In this document: piece after piece, positions 17,308 through 25,459 of the stretch
Position numbering within the stretch: the first letter of the stretch is position 1
Layout: each line of letters begins with the position of its first letter
Assembly: GCF_036346105.1 (NCBI RefSeq)
Contig: NZ_CP107811.1
Location: 3,662,501-3,726,500 of the forward strand
DNA: 64,000 nucleotides
Origin: Streptomyces sp. NBC_00539
GTDB taxonomy: Bacteria; Actinomycetota; Actinomycetes; Streptomycetales; Streptomycetaceae
Reading direction: 5' to 3'
Program-made: the position numbers and the translations under genes
Notes under the pieces: model-generated
Seen by the model: the letters and a program-made list of their open reading frames with translations, nothing else
What the model was told of the DNA's origin: nothing
Database searches by the model: none

Positions 17308-19329
17308 TCAGTGTTCCGTGGCGATGGCGCGGGCGGCGGCGATCTCTTGGTGGAGCGGGGCAAGGACGGAGTCCTCCATGCCCGGTGGGGGTGGGGCGAT
17401 GCGGACCTCGGCCGGGGTCCTGCTGGTCCGCACGCCCTCCGCCAGGCCCCGGAGTTCGGCAGTGGCGGCCGCCACCTCCTCGGGACCGGGCGGCTCGGCC
17501 CCGTGGTTGACCCGTACCCGGGCGGCGGTCGTGGCGTCCACGATCCGCTCGACGGCCACGACCAGCGGCCACCACGCGGCGGCCCGCGCCCCTGTGGGCG
17601 GGGGCTCGGTCAGCGCCCGCTGGAACTCGCTCCGCACCCCCGACAGCTCGCGGTAGATCCGCCGCCGGGCCTGCAGCCTGACGGTCCGCGCCGCCGCCTC
17701 GTCGGCATCGGTCGCGTCAGCGGCGCCGAACGCCCGCTCCACGTACCGGGCCGAGTCCTCGACGGCGTCGGCCAGCCGGTCCCCGATCCGGGTGTGCCAG
17801 CTCTCGGGCCACAGCAGGTACCCCGCGACCAGGGTGATGGCACAGCCGATCAGGCTGTCCAGCAGCCGGGGCCAGATCAGGTCGAAGCCCTGGTGGTTGA
17901 GCTGGTCCGACAGCAGCAGGATCACCGGGGTGATCGCGGCGGTCTGGAAGGCGTACCCCTTGACGGTCAACGCCGGGATCAGCGCGGCGAGTACCGCCAT
18001 GACCGGTACGTCCCACCACCCCCGCGGTACCTCGGAGAGCACGGCGGCGGCCAGGACCAGTCCGCCCGCCGTACCCAGAGCCCGCAGAACCGCCCGGGAG
18101 AACACCGAGCCGAAGTCGGGCTTGAGGACGAAGGTGACCGTCAGCGCGACCCAGTACGAACGCTCGACCGGCACCAGCGAGACCAGCGCCTGCGCCAGCC
18201 CGATGCACAGGGCGAGCCGCAGTCCGTACCGCCAGGAAGCGCCCGACAGCACCATGTCGCGCACCGCCCGCCGGGCCCGGTCACGCAGTGCGGCCGGCCT
18301 GCCGAGCCGGTCGTCGGCGTTGTACGGGTCCCCGTCGTCCCGGTACACGACCGCCGCCGCGTGCCGCAGAGCCGCGTCGATGGCCCGCTGGGACGGTCCG
18401 TACGGGGCCGGAAGGTCCAGGGCGGGCTCCCGTTCCCCGCTGCGGCCCTCTTCGACGGCCTGGGCCAGCTCCCGTACGGCCGCCGGGACCTCGGGTGGCA
18501 GCGGGCGGCCGCTCAGGTGCGCGGCGGGCGCCGCGTCGACGAGCGGGATCAGTACGTTCAGCTGGGCGAGCATCCGCACGAGGGACGGGTTGCGCCCGTG
18601 GTCCCGGGCGCGACGGCCGAGGATGAGGTCGTAGGCCTGGTTCAGGGCCTGGGTGACCTCCAGGCGCCGTTCCTCGTACCCGGATCCGCCCGCGGCTTCG
18701 AGGGCGTCGGCGAGGGACCGGTAGCAGGCGGCGACCGCGGCCCGTTCGGGTTGCCGCCCGCGCAGCGGCCAGCCCAGCAGGGTCAGCGCCAGTACGAACA
18801 GTCCGCCGGCGGCGAGCAGCAGGGGCGCGGTCCACCAGGGTTCGGGGAGCGGCAGCCCGGCGCCCACCGCGGCGTTGAGCAGGAGCAGCAGTCCGGAGAC
18901 GGACGCGACGGTGCCGATCGAGGAGATCATCCCGGACACGAGGGCGATCAGGGTGAGGGCGCCCACCGCGAGCCAGCCCTGCCCGAAGACGAGCGTTCCC
19001 AGGGCGACACCGACGGCGCCGAACAGCTGGGGCACGGCGATGTTGAGGATCCGCATCCGGTAGGCGTCGGCGGTGTCCCCGATCACCCCGGACAGGGCGC
19101 CCATCGAAACGAGCGCGCCGTATTCGGGCTCGTCGAGGGCGAAGCCGATGGCGAGGGGGGTCGCCATCGCGATCCCGGCGCGCACGACGGCTGCCCAGGG
19201 CACGGGGGCCCGGCTCGGCCGCAACCCCCTCAGCAGCCAGGCGGGCGGGGCCAGTGGGATCTGTCGGGCGGCGGCCCGGGCCCGTTGCTGCCCGGGCGGT
19301 ATGTGCTCGGTGGGTCGTTCGCTGGTCAT
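17308..19329 (-). CDS. FUSC-family membrane protein (aromatic-acid exporter type)
   Basis: 673 residues; ATG with GGAAGCGG just upstream. Two membrane blocks of about five to six helices each (residues about 45-185 and 375-510), separated by a cytoplasmic helical region and followed by a soluble C-terminal helical domain. This is the duplicated FUSC/AaeB-like architecture. The second block contains YWVALTVTFVLKPDFGSVFSRA, the conserved FUSC core motif. Family members are proposed to export aromatic acids or other organic anions. No periplasmic adaptor is encoded nearby, as expected for a Gram-positive. Substrate unknown. Confidence 0.88.
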   Translation of the reverse strand: MTSERPTEHIPPGQQRARAAARQIPLAPPAWLLRGLRPSRAPVPWAAVVRAGIAMATPLAIGFALDEPEYGALVSMGALSGVIGDTADAYRMRILNIAVPQLFGAVGVALGTLVFGQGWLAVGALTLIALVSGMISSIGTVASVSGLLLLLNAAVGAGLPLPEPWWTAPLLLAAGGLFVLALTLLGWPLRGRQPERAAVAACYRSLADALEAAGGSGYEERRLEVTQALNQAYDLILGRRARDHGRNPSLVRMLAQLNVLIPLVDAAPAAHLSGRPLPPEVPAAVRELAQAVEEGRSGEREPALDLPAPYGPSQRAIDAALRHAAAVVYRDDGDPYNADDRLGRPAALRDRARRAVRDMVLSGASWRYGLRLALCIGLAQALVSLVPVERSYWVALTVTFVLKPDFGSVFSRAVLRALGTAGGLVLAAAVLSEVPRGWWDVPVMAVLAALIPALTVKGYAFQTAAITPVILLLSDQLNHQGFDLIWPRLLDSLIGCAITLVAGYLLWPESWHTRIGDRLADAVEDSARYVERAFGAADATDADEAAARTVRLQARRRIYRELSGVRSEFQRALTEPPPTGARAAAWWPLVVAVERIVDATTAARVRVNHGAEPPGPEEVAAATAELRGLAEGVRTSRTPAEVRIAPPPPGMEDSVLAPLHQEIAAARAIATEH

Positions 19330-19426
19330 TCCGCTTCCGTGGCGCCGCTCGCGAATCGGTTCTGCTGAGCTGTGGAGGTTCTACGGGGGTCTGTGGAGTT
19401 CTGGGCCCGTTGCGTACGTTCCGAGC

Positions 19427-20254
19427 TTATGGGGTGCGGCGCAGTCGTCCGGTCAGCCAGGCGGCCAGCGCGGCGGCGAGTCCGATGGCCAGCACCAGCC
19501 ATGCGGTGGTGCGCAGGAACGAGGTCAGGGCGTCGTACACCGCGCCGGCGGCCGGGCGGTCGACGTCGGGCGGCAGATCGTCCAGGGTCAGGCGACGGCA
19601 GACCTCCACCGTGATCCACAGCAGCGCCGCCCCGACGGCGAGCCCGATACCGGTGGCCACCACGGCACGCCTGCGCCGCACGGCGACGGCGACCGCCGCC
19701 AGGGCGAGCACGACGGTCAGCAGGGGAAGCCATACGCCGGCGATCTGGAGCATGCGGAATCCTTCCCGGAGCGCGCCGAGATCGTCGTACTCCATGACCT
19801 TCACGGACAGGTGCGTGACGGGGATGCGGTCCGCGAACGGGACCCCGTCCGCTATGAGTTCCCCTTTGACTTCGGCGAGCACGGGCGCCAGGTCGATGGT
19901 CACGGCGTCTCCGTGCCCGGTCGTCAGCGCGCGGAAGAAGGCAGCGTGCGCGGCGCGGTTGGCGGCGTCCCACGCCGTCCGGTACGCCGGTGTCCCGACG
20001 AAGGACCGCAGGGCCTCGCCGAGCAGGGTGTCGACACTGCCCTGGAAGGGTCCGGCGTCGATCTGACCGGCCAGGGCGCGGGTGCCCTGGGTGACCACCA
20101 CGTTCTGCACGGCGGGATCACGGGCGAGCGGGGACATGGCGGCGGTGTAGCGGCCGGCGTCACCCAGCTCCCGGTCGGCCCAGTACGCGACGGCGCTCGC
20201 GGGCACCAGGAGGGCCACGAGCACGATCAGTACCGCCGACAGCGAGGTGCGCAC
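19427..20254 (-). CDS. Membrane protein with extracytoplasmic domain
   Basis: 275 residues from the GTG at 20254, which has GGGGA 5-8 bases upstream; the frame is open further but has no better start. A signal-anchor helix (residues 4-25) is followed by an external domain (about 26-170), and then three membrane helices (about 175-195, 205-225 and 245-268) with a short basic tail. No characterised family is recognised. It lies downstream of a divergent promoter region shared with the small membrane protein on the other strand, and 97 bp upstream of the FUSC gene in the same direction. Confidence 0.75.
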   Translation of the reverse strand: MRTSLSAVLIVLVALLVPASAVAYWADRELGDAGRYTAAMSPLARDPAVQNVVVTQGTRALAGQIDAGPFQGSVDTLLGEALRSFVGTPAYRTAWDAANRAAHAAFFRALTTGHGDAVTIDLAPVLAEVKGELIADGVPFADRIPVTHLSVKVMEYDDLGALREGFRMLQIAGVWLPLLTVVLALAAVAVAVRRRRAVVATGIGLAVGAALLWITVEVCRRLTLDDLPPDVDRPAAGAVYDALTSFLRTTAWLVLAIGLAAALAAWLTGRLRRTP

Positions 20255-20410
20255 GTCCCCAGGGAACGCCCTCGGGGCCCCGCCGGGCCAGCTCGGTTGC
20301 TGCGTACGGGTGACCCCCCACCCGGCGCGTCGCCCGGGTGGCCGGGGTGATCCACTTGCCGCCCCGGGACGGCGGGTGTGCCCTGGAGGGTGGACAGAGA
20401 GGAGCCCGCC

Positions 20411-20821
20411 ATGGCACACGCGGCACCCACCGCTCCCCGTCAGCACCATCGGATGACAGGGGCGGACATCCGGCACATCAGCAAGAGCGCACTGACGGTC
20501 CCCCTGCTGATGGGCCTCGTCTACGGCGTCTGGGCGGCCTTCATCAACCGCCAGATGGGCCCGGTCGACGCCGGCAACGTCTTCTACGGGATCCTGTGCG
20601 GCGTCGTCTTCGCCGCCTGCGTGTTCGTCCTCGCCCGGTTCGGCTCCCGCTTGGTGCGCGAACTGCACGCGGCCGCCTGGGGCGCCTTCGCGGGCATCGC
20701 CATGGGCTACCTGTTCAGCCAGACCAATGAATCCGTGCTCCGGTCGGCGGGGATCGGCCTGGCCGTCGGCGTGGGCACCACCCTCGTCGCGTTCTACCGC
20801 TACCACTCGATCGAGGACTGA
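20411..20821 (+). CDS. Small membrane protein, unknown
   Basis: 136 residues from the ATG at 20411 (MAHAAPT), with GAGAGGAG as ribosome site. Three or four hydrophobic helices: about 38-53, 62-82, 95-110 and 112-130. The N-terminus is soluble and His-containing. No motif is recognised. A perfect 15-bp terminator follows, so it forms a single-gene transcript. Confidence 0.78.
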   Translation: MAHAAPTAPRQHHRMTGADIRHISKSALTVPLLMGLVYGVWAAFINRQMGPVDAGNVFYGILCGVVFAACVFVLARFGSRLVRELHAAAWGAFAGIAMGYLFSQTNESVLRSAGIGLAVGVGTTLVAFYRYHSIED

Positions 20822-20842
20822 CCCGCGACGCGCCGTCCACCG

Positions 20843-20876
20843 GGCGGCGCCGGCCCCGTGAGGGGCCGGCGCCGCC
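20843..20876. terminator. Terminator between convergent small genes
   Basis: GGCGGCGCCGGCCCC, loop GTGA, GGGGCCGGCGCCGCC: 15 perfect pairs between the plus-strand membrane protein and the minus-strand 50-aa gene, usable in both directions. Confidence 0.85.
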
Positions 20877-20882
20877 GTCGGT

Positions 20883-21035
20883 TCACTCCGTCGGCGCCGC
20901 CTCGGCCGGGCGGCCGGGCGGGTTGCCCGAGCAGTCGGTGTCCTCGCTTTCGGGGCGGCGGGCCGGCGGCGGAGTGGAGCGGGCGACTTCGGCGCGGAGC
21001 ATGGCGTTGAGAGCCGCGAACGGGTCGATGGGCAT
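20883..21035 (-). CDS. 50-aa small protein
   Basis: Short minus-strand frame of 50 codons plus TGA, beginning MPIDPFAALNAMLRAEVAR with GAGG 9-12 bases upstream. An N-terminal helix is followed by a Pro/Glu-rich tail with a single Cys. Codon usage has the strong third-position G/C bias of the neighbours, which supports coding. It ends just before a strong terminator. No function can be assigned. Confidence 0.55.
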   Translation of the reverse strand: MPIDPFAALNAMLRAEVARSTPPPARRPESEDTDCSGNPPGRPAEAAPTE

Positions 21036-21137
21036 GGCGGAACCTCGCGGTGTCGCAGGGGTGTGGTCAAGGCGCGCTGGAGGAGGCGGATCGGCCCCCG
21101 CGTGGACGACCCCGCGGGGCGAAACGCCCGGGCCCGC

Positions 21138-21476
21138 TCAGCAGCGCAGGACCACACTCCGTACCGCCGACTGCGACGCGCCCGCCGCAGCTGCCCCGTC
21201 CGGGGCCGTGCGGGGCGGCTGAGCGGCACGTTTCACGTGAAACACCACCACGGGCCGCCGCACCTGCGGCGTCTCGCGCGTGAAGGTCCGCAGGGCCGGG
21301 CGGGCCTCCACGTCCGGGGCCGGATCCGACGAGCCGTCGGAGGGCTCCGCCGGGGCGCTGGTGGCAGGACGGGACTCCGCGGCCGTGGCCGCCGAGGGAC
21401 CGGCGCCGCACACGCACAGCAGCACGACGCAGGCCAGCATCAGGGCCCTCGCCAGCCTCGCCCGCGCACCGTTCAT
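21138..21476 (-). CDS. Small secreted protein, unknown
   Basis: 112 residues. A clear Sec signal: basic RARLARA, then a hydrophobic core ALMLACVVLLCVCGAG, with probable cleavage near SAATA-A. The mature part is Ala/Pro/Asp-rich and unstructured, then has a segment VRRPVVVFHVKRAAQPP. The FHVK codons are exactly a parS palindrome, so part of the reading frame is constrained by a DNA site. The start is uncertain because the ribosome site is weak. It sits 110 bp after the sortase-like gene in the same direction; a surface role together with it is possible but unproven. Confidence 0.6.
   Translation of the reverse strand: MNGARARLARALMLACVVLLCVCGAGPSAATAAESRPATSAPAEPSDGSSDPAPDVEARPALRTFTRETPQVRRPVVVFHVKRAAQPPRTAPDGAAAAGASQSAVRSVVLRC
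21230..21243. other. Second parS site, inside a reading frame
   Basis: Exact GTTTCACGTGAAAC, 3.96 kb from the first site. It overlaps codons for V-F-H-V-K-R of the small secreted protein gene. Confidence 0.92.
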
Positions 21477-21586
21477 GCCCAGCTGTGTGCCCCGACGCGC
21501 CGGGGCCCGTGCCGCCGTGGGGCGAGAAACGCCCGATGGAGGGACGAAGACACCCCCGTCGGCTGACACGCGGCTGCCCGAGCGGT

Positions 21587-22231
21587 TCAGCGGGTGTGGT
21601 GGCGTCCCGTCAGCCGGGCCACGACGACGGCGTCCGCGCCGACGAGTTTGAGTCCCGCCCGCTCCGGATGTCCCGCCCGCTCCGCCCGCCCCCCGCGCTG
21701 CGGCACCCCACCGCCGGCCTCCACCGGTACGACCCGGTCCACGGTGAACACGGCCGTTCGGTGGTCCGCGCGGGCGATCTCGATGACGCGCCCGCGTCGC
21801 AGACCGGCCAGCCGCAGCTCCTTGCCGGTGACGACGGCGGTACCGGCCGACCCCGGGGCCGGGCTGTCGGGGTCCCAGCGGACCCTGCCCTCCGGGTTCC
21901 GGGAGGAGACGTGGAGATCCACCTCCAGACTCGGGATCCGCAGGTGCACCGGCCGCGCCGCCCGCATCGGCGGGACGGTGGCCGAAGAGCCCCGGGCCGG
22001 CCGTGAGCCGCTGCCGGGAGCGTGCGGCCCGGCTTGACCGGCGTACTCGCCGCCGGGCTCCAGCTCCCGCACCAGACGCCGGTGACCGGTCAGCCCCAAC
22101 GCCCGCGAGGGCAGTGCGTCGCTCGCGGCGACGGGTTCGGGCTCGGCGCCCTGGGTGCTGTGCAACATCGCTACGCCGGTGCCGAGCAGAGTGACCGTCA
22201 GCGCACCGACGGCCCACTGGGCGCGGGCCAT
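21587..22231 (-). CDS. Class F sortase-like protein lacking catalytic residues
   Basis: 214 residues, ATG with an excellent AGGAGGG. A signal-anchor helix (residues 6-23) is followed by a linker and then a sortase-F-like barrel starting PVHLRIPSLEVDLHV near residue 95. Where class F sortases have a TGH catalytic His, this protein reads TGKELRLAGL. It has no cysteine at all, so the catalytic Cys is missing, and the C-terminal strand reads LKLVGADAVVVARL. Transpeptidation is therefore unlikely. It may be a degenerate or binding-only sortase homologue. The gene is followed by the small secreted protein gene. Confidence 0.7.
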   Translation of the reverse strand: MARAQWAVGALTVTLLGTGVAMLHSTQGAEPEPVAASDALPSRALGLTGHRRLVRELEPGGEYAGQAGPHAPGSGSRPARGSSATVPPMRAARPVHLRIPSLEVDLHVSSRNPEGRVRWDPDSPAPGSAGTAVVTGKELRLAGLRRGRVIEIARADHRTAVFTVDRVVPVEAGGGVPQRGGRAERAGHPERAGLKLVGADAVVVARLTGRHHTR

Positions 22232-22467
22232 GGCATTCCCTCCTGGTCCGGCTCGGGCGGCCGGATCCTTTCAGCAGTGGACCGCTCCGGGCCCCCGCGC
22301 ACATCGGGAGGCGCTGGACACCGCCGACATGTCACCGGTGTGTCGTAACACCCCGGGCGCGTCTTCGCAGATGGAGGGGGGTGCGGCCGCCGTTTTCCGG
22401 CCAATGCCACCGGTGCACCCGTACGGGTGAGGAGGACGGGCGGGAAACGTCACCGCCAGGGAGCGGG

Positions 22468-22510
22468 CACCGCCGGAACGTGGTCACCGCCGGAACGTGG
22501 TCACCGCCGG
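22468..22510. repeat. 17-bp tandem repeat
   Basis: CACCGCCGGAACGTGGT at 22468-22484 and 22485-22501, then a 9-bp partial copy up to 22510, ending just at the stop of the 81-aa membrane protein gene. The rest of the 22232-22512 gap shows no gene. Confidence 0.85.
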
Positions 22511-22512
22511 GG

Positions 22513-22758
22513 TCAGACCACCACCAGCGCCGCCGCAGCAGCGCCCATCAGCGCGGCGGCGACGTGGATCGCCGGGTGCCCGTAGTCACCGAACCACAGC
22601 TGCCGGGCCAGACCGCCGAGGCCGGCCAGGGCCACGATGACGCCGATCTGGGCCAGCAGGGTGATGGCGGTGAAGGGGGCCAGGAGCAGCAGGACGGAAG
22701 CCAGCCAGAACGGGGCGGCGCCCGTCCAGCCACGCCACCTCCAGATCGCCGTCTGCAT
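22513..22758 (-). CDS. Small two/three-helix membrane protein
   Basis: 81 residues beginning MQTAIWRWRGWTG. Hydrophobic helices at about 16-30, 33-50 and 64-81, with a conserved-looking WFGDYGHPAIHVAAA loop containing two His. It lies 21 bp after the cbtA stop in the same direction, so it is probably part of the riboswitch-controlled cbtBA transcript. The His residues near the membrane could fit a metal-handling accessory, but that is inference. Confidence 0.7.
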   Translation of the reverse strand: MQTAIWRWRGWTGAAPFWLASVLLLLAPFTAITLLAQIGVIVALAGLGGLARQLWFGDYGHPAIHVAAALMGAAAAALVVV

Positions 22759-22779
22759 GTGCCACCGGCCCCTTCACCG

Positions 22780-23538
22780 TCAACTGGTCGGCTGCACAGC
22801 CTCCTTGGGCGCAGTGGCGGGCACAAGTGCGCGTTCGGCTAGATATCCGAAGGACAGGCCGAAAGTCGCCCACAGCGCCGCCTGGATGGTGAGGGACGCG
22901 ATCCGGAACTGCCAGATCAGCGCAGCCGGGAAGTCGGCCGGTACCTCGTTGATGCCGGGCAGGAAGACGTACGCGAGGGCGACCGCCACGACGAACGCGA
23001 GCCCGGCGACGACCGAGGCGTTCCAGTTGCCCATGCGCGGAGCGAGCCGCCGCCCGAGGATCAGCGCACCCGACGCGAGGAGCACGCTCAAGGCGATCAT
23101 GAGGACGAAGAGGGTGGTGCGGTGGACCACCGTCTCCGGGTCGCCGACGGCCGGGGGGTTGGAGGGGTACTTGAAGAACGGCACCAGGTTGACGGTGACG
23201 AACAGGCCCCCGGCCACGAGCGCCGCGGTGGCCCGAGGGCCGAAGCGGCCGATGCGGCCCAGGGCGTAGCAGAAGACGAGAGCGGCGATCCCGCCGAGCG
23301 CGACGCCGTAGAGCAGGGTGCCGGTGCCCAGGCCGGCCGTGGCCTGCAGGGCCCGGCTGACCGGGGCGGCGGCCTCGTCACCGTGGTCGTGACCGGCCGA
23401 GGCCGCCTCTTCGAGGGCGATCGCCGCATCCACCTTGGACTCGCCCAGCACATAGGCGACGAGGAACGCGGCCAGCCCTGCCAGCAGGCCCGACAGCATG
23501 CCCCGGACGAGCAACACGCGGGGCGATACGGAGTTCAT
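22780..23538 (-). CDS. cbtA: CbtA cobalt transporter subunit
   Basis: 252 residues with five to six membrane helices (about 10-30, 72-95, 103-123, 140-160, 172-193 and 220-240). It shows the CbtA pattern: an N-terminal GLLAGL helix, a His/Asp-rich loop GHDHGDE around residue 50, and the FKYPSNPPAVGDPETV segment around residue 125. CbtA and CbtB are predicted B12-regulated cobalt importers. Here cbtB lies directly upstream and a cobalamin riboswitch precedes both, which strongly supports cobalt as the substrate. Confidence 0.93.
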   Translation of the reverse strand: MNSVSPRVLLVRGMLSGLLAGLAAFLVAYVLGESKVDAAIALEEAASAGHDHGDEAAAPVSRALQATAGLGTGTLLYGVALGGIAALVFCYALGRIGRFGPRATAALVAGGLFVTVNLVPFFKYPSNPPAVGDPETVVHRTTLFVLMIALSVLLASGALILGRRLAPRMGNWNASVVAGLAFVVAVALAYVFLPGINEVPADFPAALIWQFRIASLTIQAALWATFGLSFGYLAERALVPATAPKEAVQPTS

Positions 23539-23556
23539 GTTGATCGGTACTCCGGA

Positions 23557-23772
23557 TCAGTGGCAAGGGAAGCCGAGGAGGTGACGGCCGTCGTGCATCC
23601 ACTCGTGGACGGTGTTGCCTTCGAAGAGCGCGGTCGCGCCCTGCTCGGCGCCGACGAGGTAGAGCAGGAAGAGGGTGACGATGCCCGCGAAGACGGCCCA
23701 AGGGGCCAGCGCGGAAAGGGAAATCGGGGCGACGGCGGCGGGAGCCGTCGTGGGCACGGCGGAGTGGGCCAT
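23557..23772 (-). CDS. cbtB: CbtB cobalt transporter subunit
   Basis: 71 residues. A single membrane helix (about 25-45, LAPWAVFAGIVTLFLLYLVG) and a conserved C-terminal metal-binding tail with His in VHEWMHDGRHLLGFPCH, the CbtB signature. TTGGAGG lies upstream of the ATG. The gene is the first behind a cobalamin riboswitch and precedes cbtA by 18 bp. Confidence 0.93.
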   Translation of the reverse strand: MAHSAVPTTAPAAVAPISLSALAPWAVFAGIVTLFLLYLVGAEQGATALFEGNTVHEWMHDGRHLLGFPCH

Positions 23773-23824
23773 GGCAGAACCTCCAAGGGAACACGCGTCC
23801 CGGTCAGTGGTGCTCTTTTGGCGA

Positions 23825-23945
23825 AGGTGGCGGGTCTGACTTCCCTCCCCGTATCCGTGCGGGAGGTTTCACAGTGGCGCGACCGTGCCGGATTCTCACC
23901 GGTACTTCCGTCATACCTTCGTCATGTCGTCCGTGACCGTACCGC
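23825..23945 (-). promoter_or_regulatory. Cobalamin riboswitch upstream of cbtBA
   Basis: The minus strand shows the conserved blocks in order: CCGGTGAGAATCCGG (23889-23903), the B12-box-like GCCACTGTGAAACC (23865-23878) and GAAGTCAGACCC (23832-23843). These are the core of the cobalamin riboswitch. It lies about 60-170 bases upstream of the cbtB start. Adenosylcobalamin binding would shut down cobalt import, probably by occluding translation or by termination. The outer ends are approximate. Confidence 0.93.
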
Positions 23946-24015
23946 GCGCCCGGCCCGATTACCACGGCGTGTGGGCGCCGTCTCACGCCCGGGGCGCGCG
24001 CCCTACCCTCTTCCC

Positions 24016-24525
24016 ATGCCCGCTGTACGCCTGCGTCTGGTGACGCCACCGCTCGACCGGGCCGCCCGCCAGGGGCGGTTCGGCCACGGGGAACCCTGCC
24101 CGGGCCACGAGGGCCTGCGCGGCCCCGACATGGGCCGGTGGGCCGGCCGGACCCTGGACGAGGTCGCCGCCGAAGACCCGGATGCGCTCCGGCAGTGGCT
24201 CACGGATCCGTCGTACGCGCCCCCGGGCGGCGGGGAGTCGGTGGCCGCGCTGATCGCACGAACGGGCGCCCACCTCGCCGGCCTCGCCCCCGGCACGTAC
24301 CGCGCGCGGGTGGAACAGGCCGTCGTCCGGGCGGCGGTGGTGTACGCCCTGGACCTGCCGACGGCAGCCTTCTGGCGGCTCGACGTACGGCCGGAGACCG
24401 TCACCGCGCTCACGGGACGCTCCGGGCGCTGGAACCTGCTCGTGGGGCAGCCGGACGGCCCGGAGGGCGCGGACCCGGGAGACGCGAGCGGCCCGGACCC
24501 CGCGACGCGGTCCGGGCCGAACTGA
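24016..24525 (+). CDS. Histidine-phosphatase-like protein without catalytic His
   Basis: 169 residues. It aligns by eye with histidine phosphatases of the CobC/PhoE type: GRWAGRTLDEVAAEDPDALRQWLTDP with GGGESVAALIARTGAHL (residues about 40-95) and a C-terminal FWRLDVRPETVTALTGRSGRWNLL. The N-terminal RHG motif is replaced by LVTPPLDRA, and the region before VVRAAVVYAL reads ARVEQA where a second His would be. Phosphatase activity is doubtful. It stands beside cbtBA, which may link it to cobalamin metabolism. The last codons form one arm of a terminator. Confidence 0.75.
   Translation: MPAVRLRLVTPPLDRAARQGRFGHGEPCPGHEGLRGPDMGRWAGRTLDEVAAEDPDALRQWLTDPSYAPPGGGESVAALIARTGAHLAGLAPGTYRARVEQAVVRAAVVYALDLPTAAFWRLDVRPETVTALTGRSGRWNLLVGQPDGPEGADPGDASGPDPATRSGPN
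24489..24519. terminator. Terminator overlapping a 3' coding end
   Basis: CGGCCCGGACC, 9-base loop, GGTCCGGGCCG, within the last codons of the plus-strand gene and facing the convergent uricase gene. Confidence 0.7.
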
Positions 24526-24541
24526 GCGGTGCGCGACGGGC

Positions 24542-25459
24542 TTACGCGACGATCCAGTCGCTGGTCGCGATGACCGGCTGCACCCCGTCACGGTGGATGG
24601 TGCCCTCGATCAGGCCGTACATCCGGTCCGCCGCGAAGTAGACCTCGTTGTCGTTCTTGAGGCCGAACGGCTCCAGGTCGACGAGGAAGTGGTGCTTGTT
24701 GGGCAGGTTCAGCCGGACCTCGTTGACCCGCGGGCAGTTGTCCAGGACCCGCTCCGCCATCTGGTTCAGGGTCTGCTGGAGCGAGTAGGAGTACGTCTCC
24801 GCGAAAGCGTCCAGCATGTGCTTGCGGACCTTCTTGTACGACCGGTCCCAGTCGTACGCGGGGTCGTCGGCGGCGAGCGCCGAGTGCGCCCAGCGCGCGG
24901 TGACCTTGGTCGCCAGGATGCGGTCGTACGCCTCCTGGAGGGTCGTGTACTCGTCCTTGATGTAGCCGTGGAACTCGGAGTTCGTCGAGTTCATCACCGT
25001 CAGGTCCTTGAGGCCCGAGATGACCTGGAGCCCCGTCGTCTCGCTGTAGGTGATCTGAGCGGTGCGCACTTCCTGACCCTTGCGGACGAAGGAGTGCTGC
25101 TCCTTGCGCGTCGGCACCGGGATGCGGTCCCAGACGTACTCCTCGATGCGGATCTGCGCCTCGCGGATCGGCTGCTGGGAGGAGACGAAGTGCTTGGCGA
25201 GGAGGATGCCGAAGGCCTCGGGGGAGTCGATGCCGTGTTCCTTGCCGAAGGCGTAGACGGTGTTCTTCGTGGTGTCCGTCGGCAGGCAGTTGGCGTTGTC
25301 GCCGGTCAGGTGGACGTCGCGGAACTCACCGCGGAGCGCGACCGAGACGTTGAGGTCGCGGATCTCGTGCCAGGAACCGTCACTGCCCTTGCGGGTGACC
25401 TTGACGATGCGGTTCTCGGCCTTGCCGTACTGGTTCTGGGCCAGGACGTGCTTGCTCAT
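24542..25459 (-). CDS. pucL: Urate oxidase (factor-independent uricase)
   Basis: 305 residues; the ATG at 25459 has GGAAG upstream. Cofactor-free conversion of urate to 5-hydroxyisourate in purine catabolism. Two T-fold domains. Catalytic features visible: Lys in NQYGKAENRIVKVTRK (residues about 8-23), the Thr of PTDTTKNTVYAF (about 58-69), the SGLKDLTVMNSTNSEF segment (about 150) and the C-terminal HHFLVDLEPFGLKNDNEVYF (about 260). The enzymes for the next steps (hydroxyisourate hydrolase, OHCU decarboxylase) are not in the window. The upstream neighbour on the same strand is a class III aminotransferase. Confidence 0.96.
   Translation of the reverse strand: MSKHVLAQNQYGKAENRIVKVTRKGSDGSWHEIRDLNVSVALRGEFRDVHLTGDNANCLPTDTTKNTVYAFGKEHGIDSPEAFGILLAKHFVSSQQPIREAQIRIEEYVWDRIPVPTRKEQHSFVRKGQEVRTAQITYSETTGLQVISGLKDLTVMNSTNSEFHGYIKDEYTTLQEAYDRILATKVTARWAHSALAADDPAYDWDRSYKKVRKHMLDAFAETYSYSLQQTLNQMAERVLDNCPRVNEVRLNLPNKHHFLVDLEPFGLKNDNEVYFAADRMYGLIEGTIHRDGVQPVIATSDWIVA

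Noticed and set aside
17311-19368. A 685-codon open frame opposite the FUSC gene
   Set aside because: The minus strand has clear membrane helices and FUSC motifs; the plus-strand translation is Gly/Arg/Gln-rich low complexity.
22468-22510. Short tandem repeats considered as a CRISPR start
   Set aside because: The 17-bp units are contiguous, with no unique spacers and no cas genes nearby.
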